A stretch of DNA of 18,450 bases from Candidatus Saccharimonadota bacterium (GCA_016199685.1 JACQGD010000065.1:1-18450); one strand, 5' to 3'. Shown: positions 1 through 6,624, numbered from the stretch's first letter. The notes: generated by a model not told the origin, from the sequence alone. A program made the numbers and translations.

Positions 1-401
1 TCAAATACGACATTTTGTAGATTTGAGAACCGAAAATTCATCAATTCGAGCTTGGAGTTTTTGAATGTTACATTCTTTATCGTGCTCTCAGTGAGTTGCA
101 TGCCGGTGCATCTGGCATTGTCTATTGCGATAACATGCCAGCTGGAGTTCGGAAATGAACTTGCAGTAAAGTTGCACGATTTAAATTCACAGTCGAGCAA
201 TTGAAGCTTTTCGACATTCATGCCAGACAGATCAGTCTTAGAAAACAAAGAACTAGCGATACTCAAGTGCTTTAGCTTAAAATTATTCAATTGCTGAGTA
301 TCAACATGGACATCACTGACAGATTCATCTTCATCAAAAACTTGAGTGATATCTTCGACAATAACGAGTTCCTGGCTAAGTGTAGGTTTCAAAATTTTCA
401 T
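1..401 (-). CDS. Pentapeptide-repeat protein, N-terminal part (runs off left edge)
   Basis: Reading the reverse strand from the ATG at 401 gives an open frame of about 133 codons with no stop before the window edge. It begins MKILKPTLSQELVIVEDITQ. From about residue 45 it shows the loose five-residue periodicity of pentapeptide repeats (Pfam PF00805 type), with Leu/Phe at the centre of each unit: SLFSKTDLSGMNVEKLQL, then CEFKSCNFTASSF, then NVTFKNSKLELMNF and RFSNLQNVVF. Such proteins fold as right-handed quadrilateral beta-helices; their roles vary and none can be assigned here. The first ~40 residues are acidic and non-repetitive. In-frame ATGs also exist at 416, 428 and 482. I prefer 401 because an extended -10 box (TGG-TATGAT) lies 10 bases upstream, matching the near-leaderless arrangement of other genes in the window. 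The C-terminus lies outside the window. Confidence 0.7.
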   Translation of the reverse strand, partial: MKILKPTLSQELVIVEDITQVFDEDESVSDVHVDTQQLNNFKLKHLSIASSLFSKTDLSGMNVEKLQLLDCEFKSCNFTASSFPNSSWHVIAIDNARCTGMQLTESTIKNVTFKNSKLELMNFRFSNLQNVVF

Positions 402-411
402 TACTCTATCT

Positions 412-420
412 ATCATACCA
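412..420 (-). promoter_or_regulatory. Extended -10 box of the pentapeptide-repeat gene
   Basis: On the reverse strand TG-G-TATGAT lies 10 bases before the ATG at 401. TATGAT matches TATAAT at five of six positions and the TGn extension is perfect. No good -35 is seen. The predicted transcript starts a few bases before the ATG. Confidence 0.4.
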
Positions 421-548
421 ACATGCATAACGGATTTATAGAATTGCAAAATCACGCACAGTAGTAACACTCCTTTTTTCATAAGAACTATGTCGAGGCT
501 ATAGAATATGCTTAAATAACTCCACTATTCAATTGGACGTGCACGTTT

Positions 549-568
549 TTCGACGAGGCGGCGTCGAA
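549..568 (+). other. Hairpin upstream of the 129-aa gene
   Basis: Perfect 7-bp stem TTCGACG / CGTCGAA with a six-base purine-rich loop (AGGCGG), 16 bases before the ribosome binding site of the 604 gene. There is no T-run after it, so it is more likely a leader structure than a terminator. A weak -10-like TAGAAT at 502-507 would place it in the 5-prime untranslated region of the 604 gene. The role is not known. Confidence 0.4.
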
Positions 569-583
569 TTGGTTAGTGCACAT

Positions 584-594
584 GATAGAGGAGG
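584..594 (+). promoter_or_regulatory. Ribosome binding site in the left arm of a long-range inverted repeat
   Basis: GATAGAGGAGG at 584-594 holds the Shine-Dalgarno core of the 604 gene. Its exact reverse complement, CCTCCTCTATC, occurs at 1008-1018, 15 bases past the stop codon. In the mRNA the two ends could pair and hide the ribosome binding site. Confidence 0.5.
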
Positions 595-603
595 TGTTGG
601 CGT

Positions 604-993
604 ATGGATTCTTCCAGCGTATCACAAGCATTGCTTCGTAGGACTGTTCGAAGGCTCGAGCGTAGAGCTGAAATTGAGCTATTTTCGGCGAAGATAACCG
701 AAGATCTTACAATGCTCATCGACAGCTTCAGTAAGCTGCCAATTGAAACCAGAGGAAGTTTCACAGATTATGCAGATGGAGTACCGCTCGGATTTTTCGC
801 ACCGGTATGCTTCAAGGCTGAAAAGCGCCTCGTGCATAACGCTGAGAACCGTAAAAGTAGTATTATCGAGCAGATTCATGAACATACATGTTTCGATGCT
901 ACATTGAGACGATTAGGTTTACGCTATAGTGTTGTGTTTGATGAAAGGGTTTTGAAGCCATTCATCAAACTATGCAAATTAGATCAACGATAA
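604..993 (+). CDS. Hypothetical protein, 129 aa
   Basis: I do not recognise the family. The start is supported by a strong Shine-Dalgarno sequence (GAGGAGG at 588-594) nine bases before the ATG. The protein is soluble, basic and probably helical, with an Arg-rich N-terminal helix (residues 11-21, LRRTVRRLERR), no signal peptide, no membrane segment and only two cysteines (69 and 97). It is flanked by the divergent pentapeptide gene on the left and the convergent serine hydrolase on the right (26 bases away), so it is a single-gene unit. Its ribosome binding site is the left half of an 11-bp perfect inverted repeat whose right half lies just past its stop codon. Confidence 0.65.
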   Translation: MDSSSVSQALLRRTVRRLERRAEIELFSAKITEDLTMLIDSFSKLPIETRGSFTDYADGVPLGFFAPVCFKAEKRLVHNAENRKSSIIEQIHEHTCFDATLRRLGLRYSVVFDERVLKPFIKLCKLDQR

Positions 994-1007
994 GCTGCCG
1001 AGGCCGC

Positions 1008-1018
1008 CCTCCTCTATC
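1008..1018 (+). repeat. Right arm of inverted repeat (anti-Shine-Dalgarno complement)
   Basis: CCTCCTCTATC is the perfect 11-base reverse complement of 584-594, in the short convergent gap between the 604 gene and the serine hydrolase gene. It includes CCTCC, the same core as the 16S rRNA anti-Shine-Dalgarno. Confidence 0.5.
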
Positions 1019-1019
1019 C

Positions 1020-2441
1020 TTATCTCTTTGTCTCTAAAATTTTGGAGGTGAAGAGATATGCTACTGCGTTTAATGCAGCAACGATTACTAAAGTCGCCGA
1101 GCCATACCCTACGTCTGGCGCAAACAGAAAGATTGAATGCCACGGTGCTCCGAATATGTAAGGAACTGTCATGAACAGTATTATGGCGAACATGAGTGAT
1201 ACTACGCCGAAGAATAGCCTCAGGTTGCTCCGTTTCATCGTTTTACGAAAGATCGTTACTAGGTTAGCGCCAAAGAGCCCAATGAATACGAGTGCAGCGC
1301 CCCAGATACTCCAAACCTCTAAATGACTTTGTCTAGGAAGTTCTTTCGGTGACTCACCCTGTGCTATAGCACGTACACCACTAGTAATGTCGGAAACTTG
1401 TTGATCCTCAAGACTGTGATACTTATTTGTCAAAAGTACGCCATAAAAGTCTCGATCTGGATAATAAAACATCTCGGCGCGATATTCAGGTGTTGCTCCC
1501 CCATGGTAATAGTACTTATCTTGTTTAGAATAATGCCAACCGAATCCGTACGAACGGTCTTTTTGTGGTTTCTCCTTAAGCCTGTCTTGTCCGCTTTTTG
1601 AAAGTACTGCTTCATTTCCGTTTTTCATAAAGTCTAAAAACTTTATGAGATCGTTTGTTGTAGAAGCGATATACCCATACGGCGCACCAGCATTGTCATA
1701 AAAACTCGGTACTTTTACGGCCTGCCCAAACCATGACGAAAATCCAGGTACGAGCCCGCTCTGAGCTGTCGCTTTCTGATTCGCTGAGCTTTTATGCATA
1801 TCCAGTGGAGTAAAGATTCGTGAATCCACGAAATCAGCGTATGTTTTTCCTGAGGTTGACTCGATAATCTCGCCGAGAAGTAGATAATTTGCCGACGTGT
1901 AGGTATAAGTATCGCCAGGATTTGATTTAAGTCTGGCGCCATCTAGAGCATTCACTGCCTGCTTAATGCCTCCGTCTGCAGAATAATTTCTATCTGTAAC
2001 ATTGAGCCCATCAAGTGCACTTATGCCACTTGTGTGCTCGAGGAGATGTCGCACAAGAATTGGTGTATTATTCGGCGAATCATACTGAAAATCAGGAATA
2101 TATTTCGAGATTGGCTCGTTCAGATTAATTCTACCGTCCTGTGCAAGTTGCATAATTGCTAGAGCGGTTACCGATTTGCTCAAAGAGCCTATAAGAAACG
2201 GCGTATCGGCAGTGATGGCTTTGCTGTCGCTCGATACTCCCCAGCTTTTTTCAACTAGTTTTTTGCCATCTTTTTGTACAAAGAGCGATGCCCCGGGTAT
2301 GTGGTATTTCTCGAGTGCGTTTGCAGTGTATGCTTCGATAGACTGTGCTTTAGTTAGGTTATGTGCACTAGCCGAGTTTGTCGATGCGACAATGATACTA
2401 GCAACAACGACCCCCGAGATTACTGTCCTGATTTTATTCAT
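1020..2441 (-). CDS. Membrane-anchored serine hydrolase, beta-lactamase/PBP-like
   Basis: A 473-aa serine hydrolase of the class C beta-lactamase / penicillin-binding-protein-like family (PF00144). The N-terminus is a signal peptide (KIR, hydrophobic residues 7-20, then SASA about residues 23-26). The catalytic SxxK motif is S86-L-S-K89. The second motif is Y181-T-S183, where classical members have YxN; YSS/YTS variants are common among esterase/peptidase-like relatives. The third motif is HGG at 313-315 in place of KTG. After the catalytic domain come three predicted membrane helices (about 377-397, 407-430 and 437-465), so the enzyme should sit outside the cell, anchored at its C-terminus. 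The substrate cannot be read from sequence: peptidoglycan peptides, D-amino-acid peptides or esters are all possible. The start overlaps the tetR stop by 8 bases and has a good Shine-Dalgarno (GGGAGG), so it is translationally coupled to tetR. Confidence 0.9.
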   Translation of the reverse strand: MNKIRTVISGVVVASIIVASTNSASAHNLTKAQSIEAYTANALEKYHIPGASLFVQKDGKKLVEKSWGVSSDSKAITADTPFLIGSLSKSVTALAIMQLAQDGRINLNEPISKYIPDFQYDSPNNTPILVRHLLEHTSGISALDGLNVTDRNYSADGGIKQAVNALDGARLKSNPGDTYTYTSANYLLLGEIIESTSGKTYADFVDSRIFTPLDMHKSSANQKATAQSGLVPGFSSWFGQAVKVPSFYDNAGAPYGYIASTTNDLIKFLDFMKNGNEAVLSKSGQDRLKEKPQKDRSYGFGWHYSKQDKYYYHGGATPEYRAEMFYYPDRDFYGVLLTNKYHSLEDQQVSDITSGVRAIAQGESPKELPRQSHLEVWSIWGAALVFIGLFGANLVTIFRKTMKRSNLRLFFGVVSLMFAIILFMTVPYIFGAPWHSIFLFAPDVGYGSATLVIVAALNAVAYLFTSKILETKR

Positions 2442-3027
2442 TACGACCTCCCTCTTGAGTATGTTTAGATACGTATATCTCTATGAGCTCGGCGAGTAGG
2501 GTATATGCTTCGTCAATCTTGAATGAGTCGTCGACGAGAGCTTGCAACGCAAGTCCATCAAAACACGCAATAAGAATTCCAGCTAAGTCCGAAGCATTAT
2601 TATCGTCAGGTAGAAGATACGCTAAGTACTTCTGCAAGCTTTGACGTCCCTGCTCAAGTACTGAAGCGACTTCACTTTGAAGGTCGACTCTTCGTAAACT
2701 AAGCGCGTATAGTTCGTATCGCCAACGATACCAGTCTGGATTGTCGATAATACGTGAGCGTATTTCATGTAGATCCGTTCGAAGATCGTGAGTCCTACCA
2801 GCTTGTGTTGCATAAAACTGGTGATACCGCTCCTGCGTATCGACCTGGACCGCGATTAATATCTCATCTTTTGTTTTAAAGTAATAATATACAAGCCCCG
2901 ACCTGATGCCGGCTTCTTTTGCAATATCTCTAATTGAGGCATCAGTGAAGCCCTTCTCGACGAAAACCTTGTAGGCGGCATCGATGAGTTGTTTTTTGAC
3001 ATTAGTCTTCGATATCTCTTTATTCAT
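2434..3027 (-). CDS. TetR-family transcriptional regulator
   Basis: A 197-aa TetR-type repressor. The N-terminal helix-turn-helix is typical: about residues 10-27 (VKKQLIDAAYKVFVEKGF), then IRDIAKEAGIRSGLVYYYFKTK at about 32-53. The rest is a helical ligand/dimer domain with no diagnostic ligand motif. An upstream in-frame ATG at 3075 would add 16 residues not expected in the family and would lie on the promoter, so I choose 3027. The gene is first in a two-gene operon with the serine hydrolase and overlaps it by 8 bases. A near-perfect palindrome abuts its start codon and covers the -10 box, so it very probably represses its own operon. Confidence 0.92.
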   Translation of the reverse strand: MNKEISKTNVKKQLIDAAYKVFVEKGFTDASIRDIAKEAGIRSGLVYYYFKTKDEILIAVQVDTQERYHQFYATQAGRTHDLRTDLHEIRSRIIDNPDWYRWRYELYALSLRRVDLQSEVASVLEQGRQSLQKYLAYLLPDDNNASDLAGILIACFDGLALQALVDDSFKIDEAYTLLAELIEIYVSKHTQEGGRNE

Positions 3028-3051
3028 AATTTGGTCAACTGTCCAAATTAT
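3026..3051 (-). promoter_or_regulatory. Palindromic operator of the tetR / serine hydrolase operon
   Basis: Arms ATAATTTGG and CCAAATTAT are perfect reverse complements of nine bases separated by an eight-base centre (TCAACTGT on the plus strand), itself partly symmetric. The palindrome covers the -10 box, the predicted transcription start and the first bases of the start codon. This is the usual position for a self-repressing TetR dimer site. Confidence 0.75.
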
Positions 3052-3075
3052 AACAATTTTTATCGAAGCATACAA
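3047..3075 (-). promoter_or_regulatory. Sigma70-type promoter of tetR
   Basis: On the reverse strand, TTGTAT (3070-3075) and TATAAT (3047-3052) are 17 bases apart. Transcription should start near 3040, about 13 bases before the ATG, inside the operator. Confidence 0.75.
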
Positions 3076-3138
3076 TTATCTCTTCGAGATATACTTTGTA
3101 AGTGCAATGAAACACTATTAAATATGATGTAATATGCG

Positions 3139-3144
3139 TATAAT
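3139..3144 (+). promoter_or_regulatory. -10 box of the PAS gene
   Basis: A perfect TATAAT ends 9 bases before the ATG at 3154. No clear -35 is seen. The mRNA would start about 3 bases before the ATG, and there is no Shine-Dalgarno sequence. Confidence 0.6.
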
Positions 3145-3153
3145 ACGTTTACT

Positions 3154-3588
3154 ATGGCAAATCTTCCTACCGATAAAATAATTAGCTGCTTCTACGGCTC
3201 ATCTGAGGATTGTATCAAGGTTCTTGACCTCGATAATAGGCTCATGTCATTCAATCCCAATGGACTTAAGGTCATGGAAATTGATGATGAAAAAAGCGTC
3301 ATAGGTAAAGACTGGCTGAATCTTTGGGAGACGGAAATGAAGCAAAAGGCGCAAGACGCGCTCGCGATTGCACGGACTGGTAAACTTGCTCGGTTCGAAG
3401 GATACTGCCCTACGTTCAAGGGAACAATGAAGTACTGGGAAGTCTCAATTGCACCTCTTTACGGTGACTTCAACCAAATTCAGTGGCTCCTTGTGATGTC
3501 ACGTGATTCAACTGATCTTAAAAATCTAGAAAAGCAAGTTACCCAGCAGCAACGTCGTATTAGCGAACTTGAATCTATATTGAAATAA
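3154..3588 (+). CDS. Single PAS-domain protein
   Basis: A 144-aa protein made almost wholly of one PAS domain (about residues 10-122): CIKVLDLDNRLMSFNPNG, then GKDWLNLW, then RFEGYCPTFKGTMKYWEVSIAPLYG and WLLVMSRDSTDLK. A short coiled-coil tail follows (about 122-144, LEKQVTQQQRRISELESIL). PAS domains bind small ligands or cofactors or mediate dimerisation. There is no histidine kinase, GGDEF or DNA-binding domain attached, so if it signals it must act through a partner. No conserved cofactor-binding Cys or His can be named with confidence. The gene is a single unit with a -10 box 9 bases before the start and no ribosome binding site. Confidence 0.82.
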   Translation: MANLPTDKIISCFYGSSEDCIKVLDLDNRLMSFNPNGLKVMEIDDEKSVIGKDWLNLWETEMKQKAQDALAIARTGKLARFEGYCPTFKGTMKYWEVSIAPLYGDFNQIQWLLVMSRDSTDLKNLEKQVTQQQRRISELESILK

Positions 3589-3600
3589 TTTTCTATGAGT

Positions 3601-3625
3601 ATGAGCAAGGAGGAGACTTGCTCAT
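3601..3625 (+). other. Perfect 9-bp hairpin with an exposed Shine-Dalgarno core
   Basis: ATGAGCAAG / CTTGCTCAT with loop GAGGAGA, 12 bases after the PAS stop. There is no T-run, so it is a poor intrinsic terminator. The loop displays GGAG, which could act as, or imitate, a ribosome binding site for the small frame starting at GTG 3630. Confidence 0.5.
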
Positions 3626-3629
3626 CTGA

Positions 3630-3848
3630 GTGAAAAGATTCGCTCAAAGAAACATTCCGTCTCTACTCCCTGCAACAGTTGATCGATCGGCCGAATTAGA
3701 AATGAGACTGATGTGTCCTCATCTTCATCTCCACGTAGCACACGGCCACGGTGGTGAAAAGCATGAGACAGTAACGAGTTCTCGATGTATTTGTGGGAGT
3801 TGTCATTCCGCACCTTTATTCGTAGATGTAGCGAGCTGTCTTCCATAA
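3630..3848 (+). CDS. Possible Cys/His-rich small protein, 72 aa
   Basis: A tentative gene in the 337-base gap 3589-3925. The frame starts at GTG 3630, just after a hairpin carrying a GGAG loop; the spacing to that Shine-Dalgarno is long unless the hairpin folds. Residues 29-40 read CPHLHLHVAHGH and residues 54-60 read CICGSCH, giving four cysteines and seven histidines in about 32 residues, a pattern like a metal-binding site. The N-terminal 25 residues look unstructured and basic. I recognise no family. A chance open frame cannot be excluded, and a frame of similar length lies on the opposite strand (3622-3846). Confidence 0.35.
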   Translation: MKRFAQRNIPSLLPATVDRSAELEMRLMCPHLHLHVAHGHGGEKHETVTSSRCICGSCHSAPLFVDVASCLP

Positions 3849-3854
3849 GGTACC

Positions 3855-3876
3855 ATTGACTACCTCACTAGTCAAT
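3855..3876 (+). other. 8-bp hairpin before the DUF3817 gene
   Basis: ATTGACTA / TAGTCAAT with a six-base loop, followed by only three Ts. It lies 35 bases upstream of the DUF3817 promoter. It could be a weak terminator of transcription from the left or an operator. Nothing else is seen in 3877-3910. Confidence 0.35.
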
Positions 3877-3910
3877 TTACAGTAGGTACTATTACGATAC
3901 TTAGTAAGTT

Positions 3911-3919
3911 TGCTACACT
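3911..3919 (+). promoter_or_regulatory. Extended -10 box of the DUF3817 gene
   Basis: TG-C-TACACT ends 6 bases before the ATG at 3926. The transcript should start at the A of the ATG, so the mRNA should be leaderless. No Shine-Dalgarno is present. Confidence 0.65.
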
Positions 3920-3925
3920 TTAACT

Positions 3926-4282
3926 ATGGATACAATAAAAACAAAAGCGACAAATGCGTATGATCAACTCGATAATATATTTACGCAAAAAGAAGCCTGG
4001 GCACTGTATACGTTTGCAGCATATGCGGAAACGATCGGCTGGATGCTTCTCCTCTTTGGAATATTCTCAAAAATAAATAAATGGCCGCTGTATGAATGGT
4101 CGCTTGGCATTGGAGGCTATATTCATGGAATTATCTTCGTTTTCTATATACTCATCGTATTCTTTGCTCATCGTAGTATGAAATGGAATATTAAGCAGTT
4201 TGTTGCCGCCGAAGTACTAAGTAATATACCATTTGGAGCACTCGCTTTTGAGCGCTATATTACTAAAAAGAAAAGAAGGTAA
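3926..4282 (+). CDS. DUF3817-family integral membrane protein
   Basis: A 118-aa membrane protein of the DUF3817 (YdzA-like) family. A soluble amphipathic N-terminus (about 1-28) is followed by three hydrophobic segments: about 29-48 (FAAYAETIGWMLLLFGIF), 58-80 (SLGIGGYIHGIIFVFYILIV) and 90-110. The family signatures are the polar residue plus glycine in the first helix (AETIGW), the GYIHGIIFVFY motif with its conserved His in the second, and PFGALAFER near the C-terminus. The function of the family is not known. The gene is monocistronic with a leaderless-type promoter. Its TAA (4280-4282) directly abuts the stop of the convergent MscS gene with no base between. Confidence 0.85.
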   Translation: MDTIKTKATNAYDQLDNIFTQKEAWALYTFAAYAETIGWMLLLFGIFSKINKWPLYEWSLGIGGYIHGIIFVFYILIVFFAHRSMKWNIKQFVAAEVLSNIPFGALAFERYITKKKRR

Positions 4283-5242
4283 CTAATTTTTCTCTTTTTT
4301 AACGCGGATGGCACGCTTAAACTGACTATCGGCAACGGGGTCTGCAAATCGTGCGATCGGTTCGTAGACAAGTAGCTTCTCTGATTTCTTCTTGCCCTCA
4401 TCGATTGCTTTAAGTGCGTTAACAAAGTAGTTCTCAATAAGCCATTCACGTCCAGGCGCTGTTTGTCCCACTACTGTGATTCGCCATAAGTCTTCGCCCC
4501 AACGTTCCGCATACTTAACCCTCAGAGGACGAGCAAGCATAGTAGGGCCAGTTGGCATTGCATTGATAATTTTATCAATCGCCTTCTCTGCAGCGACGCG
4601 ATCATGCACGAAGATATCTACCGCCTCGGTGCGAAGCGCGCGTGGCGTTACATGCACCGCTTGGATCTGTTGGTTATGAATCCATACGACTTCACCACTA
4701 AGGCTACGTAGCTTTGTTGATCGCAGGGTCATGCGCTCCACAACACCTGTCATGTTTATGAAGGGCTCTACTTTAATGTAGTCACCTATTGTAAACCATT
4801 TCTCGATTATCATCGACGCACCCATAGTAATATCTCGAAGCAAAATTCCCAATGTTTGTCCTGCGATGACGATAAAGAATGCGCTCGCTCCAATTGCCGC
4901 AGCACCAGAGCCACCGAGAATCTGACTTCCCTGAGGTGTAATAATCCTCCATGTTATGTATGCGGCAATAGCGACAACAACGGCTCGAACAGAGGCAACT
5001 GCGACACTAAGATAGGTTTCAACTTGTCGGTAGAGGACGACTCGGTCTTCACGGGTCTCCGATTCTCCGCGCACCGCTACTTTTTGCGCCACCTTTATGA
5101 TTCCCTTCGCAAGAAACCTGCTTAACCAGTACGAGACTATAATTGAAAAAATGAGAAGCAAAACCGCTCGGTACGCATTTGGCTCACCGAGGAAATCAGT
5201 TACTTCTCGCAGTGCTGTCGTAAGAATATTACTTTGATCCAT
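4283..5242 (-). CDS. MscS-family small-conductance mechanosensitive channel
   Basis: A 319-aa channel of the MscS family, which opens under membrane tension and releases solutes during osmotic downshock. Predicted membrane helices are TM1 about 24-45, TM2 about 78-100 and the pore-lining TM3 about 112-145, rich in Gly/Ala (GSGAAAIGASAFFIVIAGQT). The beta domain follows: WFTIGDYIKV at 149-158, then GVVERMTLRSTKLRSLSGE and VVWIHNQQI, where relatives usually have a Pro-Asn (PN) pair instead of HN. The C-terminal alpha/beta domain extends to about 280, then a Lys-rich tail. The length is usual for small MscS proteins. TATAAT ends 8 bases before the ATG, giving a near-leaderless mRNA. Being convergent with DUF3817, the two transcripts must overlap. 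Confidence 0.92.
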   Translation of the reverse strand: MDQSNILTTALREVTDFLGEPNAYRAVLLLIFSIIVSYWLSRFLAKGIIKVAQKVAVRGESETREDRVVLYRQVETYLSVAVASVRAVVVAIAAYITWRIITPQGSQILGGSGAAAIGASAFFIVIAGQTLGILLRDITMGASMIIEKWFTIGDYIKVEPFINMTGVVERMTLRSTKLRSLSGEVVWIHNQQIQAVHVTPRALRTEAVDIFVHDRVAAEKAIDKIINAMPTGPTMLARPLRVKYAERWGEDLWRITVVGQTAPGREWLIENYFVNALKAIDEGKKKSEKLLVYEPIARFADPVADSQFKRAIRVKKEKN

Positions 5243-5250
5243 TGTTAATT

Positions 5251-5256
5251 ATTATA
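5251..5256 (-). promoter_or_regulatory. -10 box of the MscS gene
   Basis: A perfect TATAAT on the reverse strand ends 8 bases before the ATG at 5242. The -35 region is weak. The predicted leader is one or two bases and there is no Shine-Dalgarno. Confidence 0.6.
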
Positions 5257-5304
5257 CGGTTTATATGATAAAAAATCGATTGCGAATATTGACACTAATT
5301 GCTG

Positions 5305-5333
5305 TTGTAAAAGCTTGCATTGCTTACTATAAT
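5305..5333 (+). promoter_or_regulatory. Promoter of the alpha-glucan operon
   Basis: TTGTAA (5305-5310) and TATAAT (5328-5333) with a 17-base spacer. The start should be near 5340, giving a leader of about 70 bases to the ATG at 5410. The upstream ATG at 5332 overlaps the -10 box and would not be in this transcript. Confidence 0.65.
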
Positions 5334-5409
5334 GAAACCAAGACGTTTAAGTTTAAAAGGGGGCGTGAAGCAGTCTGCAGCCGATGGCGCATTGTTCACA
5401 CAAAAAAAC

Positions 5410-6624
5410 ATGAACATATTAATGTTAGGGTGGGAACTACCTCCGCATAATAGCGGTGGTCTCGGCGTTGCATGTTATCACCTATCTAAGGCACTTGCAC
5501 GAAGCGGGACGACAATCGATTTTGTTGTTCCCTACGATGCCGAACATCCTGGAATTGATTTTATGAACATTCACAGTGCCACGCAGATTGATCCTGATTT
5601 TCGCTATGGACTTCAGGCGTATGACCGCGACCCAACTATTACAAAAGAATTTCCAGACGACAGCCCTATCAATTCCATGCGCGCTGTTCAGAAGAAGTAT
5701 GTTAAATATGTTGAGAAGCTTCTCGATACAGTATCGCCTGATGTTATTCATGCACACGACTGGCTTACCATGGAAGCCGGGGTTCGTGCCAAGCAAATCT
5801 CTGGCGCGCCTCTCGTTGTGCACGTTCACGCAACAGAATTTGATCGATCAGGCGAGCAGTATGGTAACCCCATCGTACATGAGATTGAGCAAGAAGCGCT
5901 GCTCCTTGCAGACCGAATCATTGCCGTGAGCGGCATAACAAAGAGTATTATTGTCCATCGCTACGGAATCCCTGCTGACAAGGTCGAGGTGGTGCATAAT
6001 GCAATCGACGTGAGTAGCTTTGCCGACTACGAATACGACATGCGTACGTTTAAGTACCTCGAGCTTCTTCGTTCAGAAGGATACACAGTTGCAGCGACAG
6101 TGACAAGGTTTACTGTGCAAAAAGGCCTCACGCACTTTCTTCGCGCAGCTGCACGGGCGAGCGAAAAGTACGACAAGCTCGTTTATCTCTTTGCTGGTGA
6201 CGGCGAGCAGCGAGATGAACTTATTGCCATGGCTGCCGAACTCGGCATTTCGGATAAAGTATTTTTTACAGGATTTGTTCGTGGAAAACAGTGGCGAGAT
6301 GCGTATTCAGTTGCTGACATATTCATCATGAGCTCAGTTAGCGAACCATTCGGGCTCACTGCGCTTGAAGCTGCCCACCACGATAGTGCGCTTATCATCA
6401 GTCGTCAGTCTGGCGTAGGAGAAGTACTTAAGCATATTTTTCGATACGATTTCTGGGATTCGGATCGGCTTGCTGATCAAATGATTGCGATAGCGACATC
6501 GCCAAGTTTAGCTAGTGAACTTACCAGGGGTGTTAAATCAGAATATGCTCGACTTACCTGGGATGAAGTGGCGGTGACCTGTGAGCAACTTTATAAGCGC
6601 TCTATGCAAGGAGCATTGGTATGA
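5410..6624 (+). CDS. GT4-family glycosyltransferase, glycogen/alpha-glucan synthase-like
   Basis: A 404-aa GT-B fold glycosyltransferase that likely transfers glucose from a nucleotide sugar to an alpha-glucan. The N-terminal Rossmann domain opens MNILMLGWELPPHNSGGLGV with the glycine-rich acceptor/nucleotide loop. HAHDW is at 114-118 and HVHATEFDR at 138-146. The C-terminal domain has TRFTVQKG (R233, K238, phosphate-contacting pair) and the EX7E motif E312-PFGLTAL-E320. GH57 and GH15 enzymes downstream point to glycogen-type metabolism rather than wall or lipid glycosylation. I start at 5410 because homologous N-termini begin at this motif and the TATAAT at 5328-5333 overlaps the earlier ATG; ATG 5332 (26 more residues) or GTG 5365 remain possible. 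The stop overlaps the GH57 start by 4 bases (ATGA). Confidence 0.88.
   Translation: MNILMLGWELPPHNSGGLGVACYHLSKALARSGTTIDFVVPYDAEHPGIDFMNIHSATQIDPDFRYGLQAYDRDPTITKEFPDDSPINSMRAVQKKYVKYVEKLLDTVSPDVIHAHDWLTMEAGVRAKQISGAPLVVHVHATEFDRSGEQYGNPIVHEIEQEALLLADRIIAVSGITKSIIVHRYGIPADKVEVVHNAIDVSSFADYEYDMRTFKYLELLRSEGYTVAATVTRFTVQKGLTHFLRAAARASEKYDKLVYLFAGDGEQRDELIAMAAELGISDKVFFTGFVRGKQWRDAYSVADIFIMSSVSEPFGLTALEAAHHDSALIISRQSGVGEVLKHIFRYDFWDSDRLADQMIAIATSPSLASELTRGVKSEYARLTWDEVAVTCEQLYKRSMQGALV

Noticed and set aside
402..482. Earlier starts of the pentapeptide protein at 416, 428 or 482
   Set aside because: They lie on or upstream of the extended -10 box at 412-420; the 482 start would add a hydrophobic stretch but would need another promoter.
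533..581. Direct repeat AATTGG-(2 or 3)-GTGCAC as an operator pair
   Set aside because: The two copies differ in spacing and the motif is short; chance is likely.
3622..3846. Reverse-strand frame opposite the Cys/His-rich candidate
   Set aside because: There is no promoter or ribosome binding site of note and the protein composition is featureless.
5332..5409. Upstream start of the GT4 gene at ATG 5332
   Set aside because: It overlaps the -10 box of the TTGTAA-N17-TATAAT promoter and adds residues before a family-typical N-terminus; kept as an alternative only.
6600..6624. Alternative genetic code (TGA as glycine)
   Set aside because: TGA serves as the stop of the GT4 gene at a normal length, with the next gene overlapping it.
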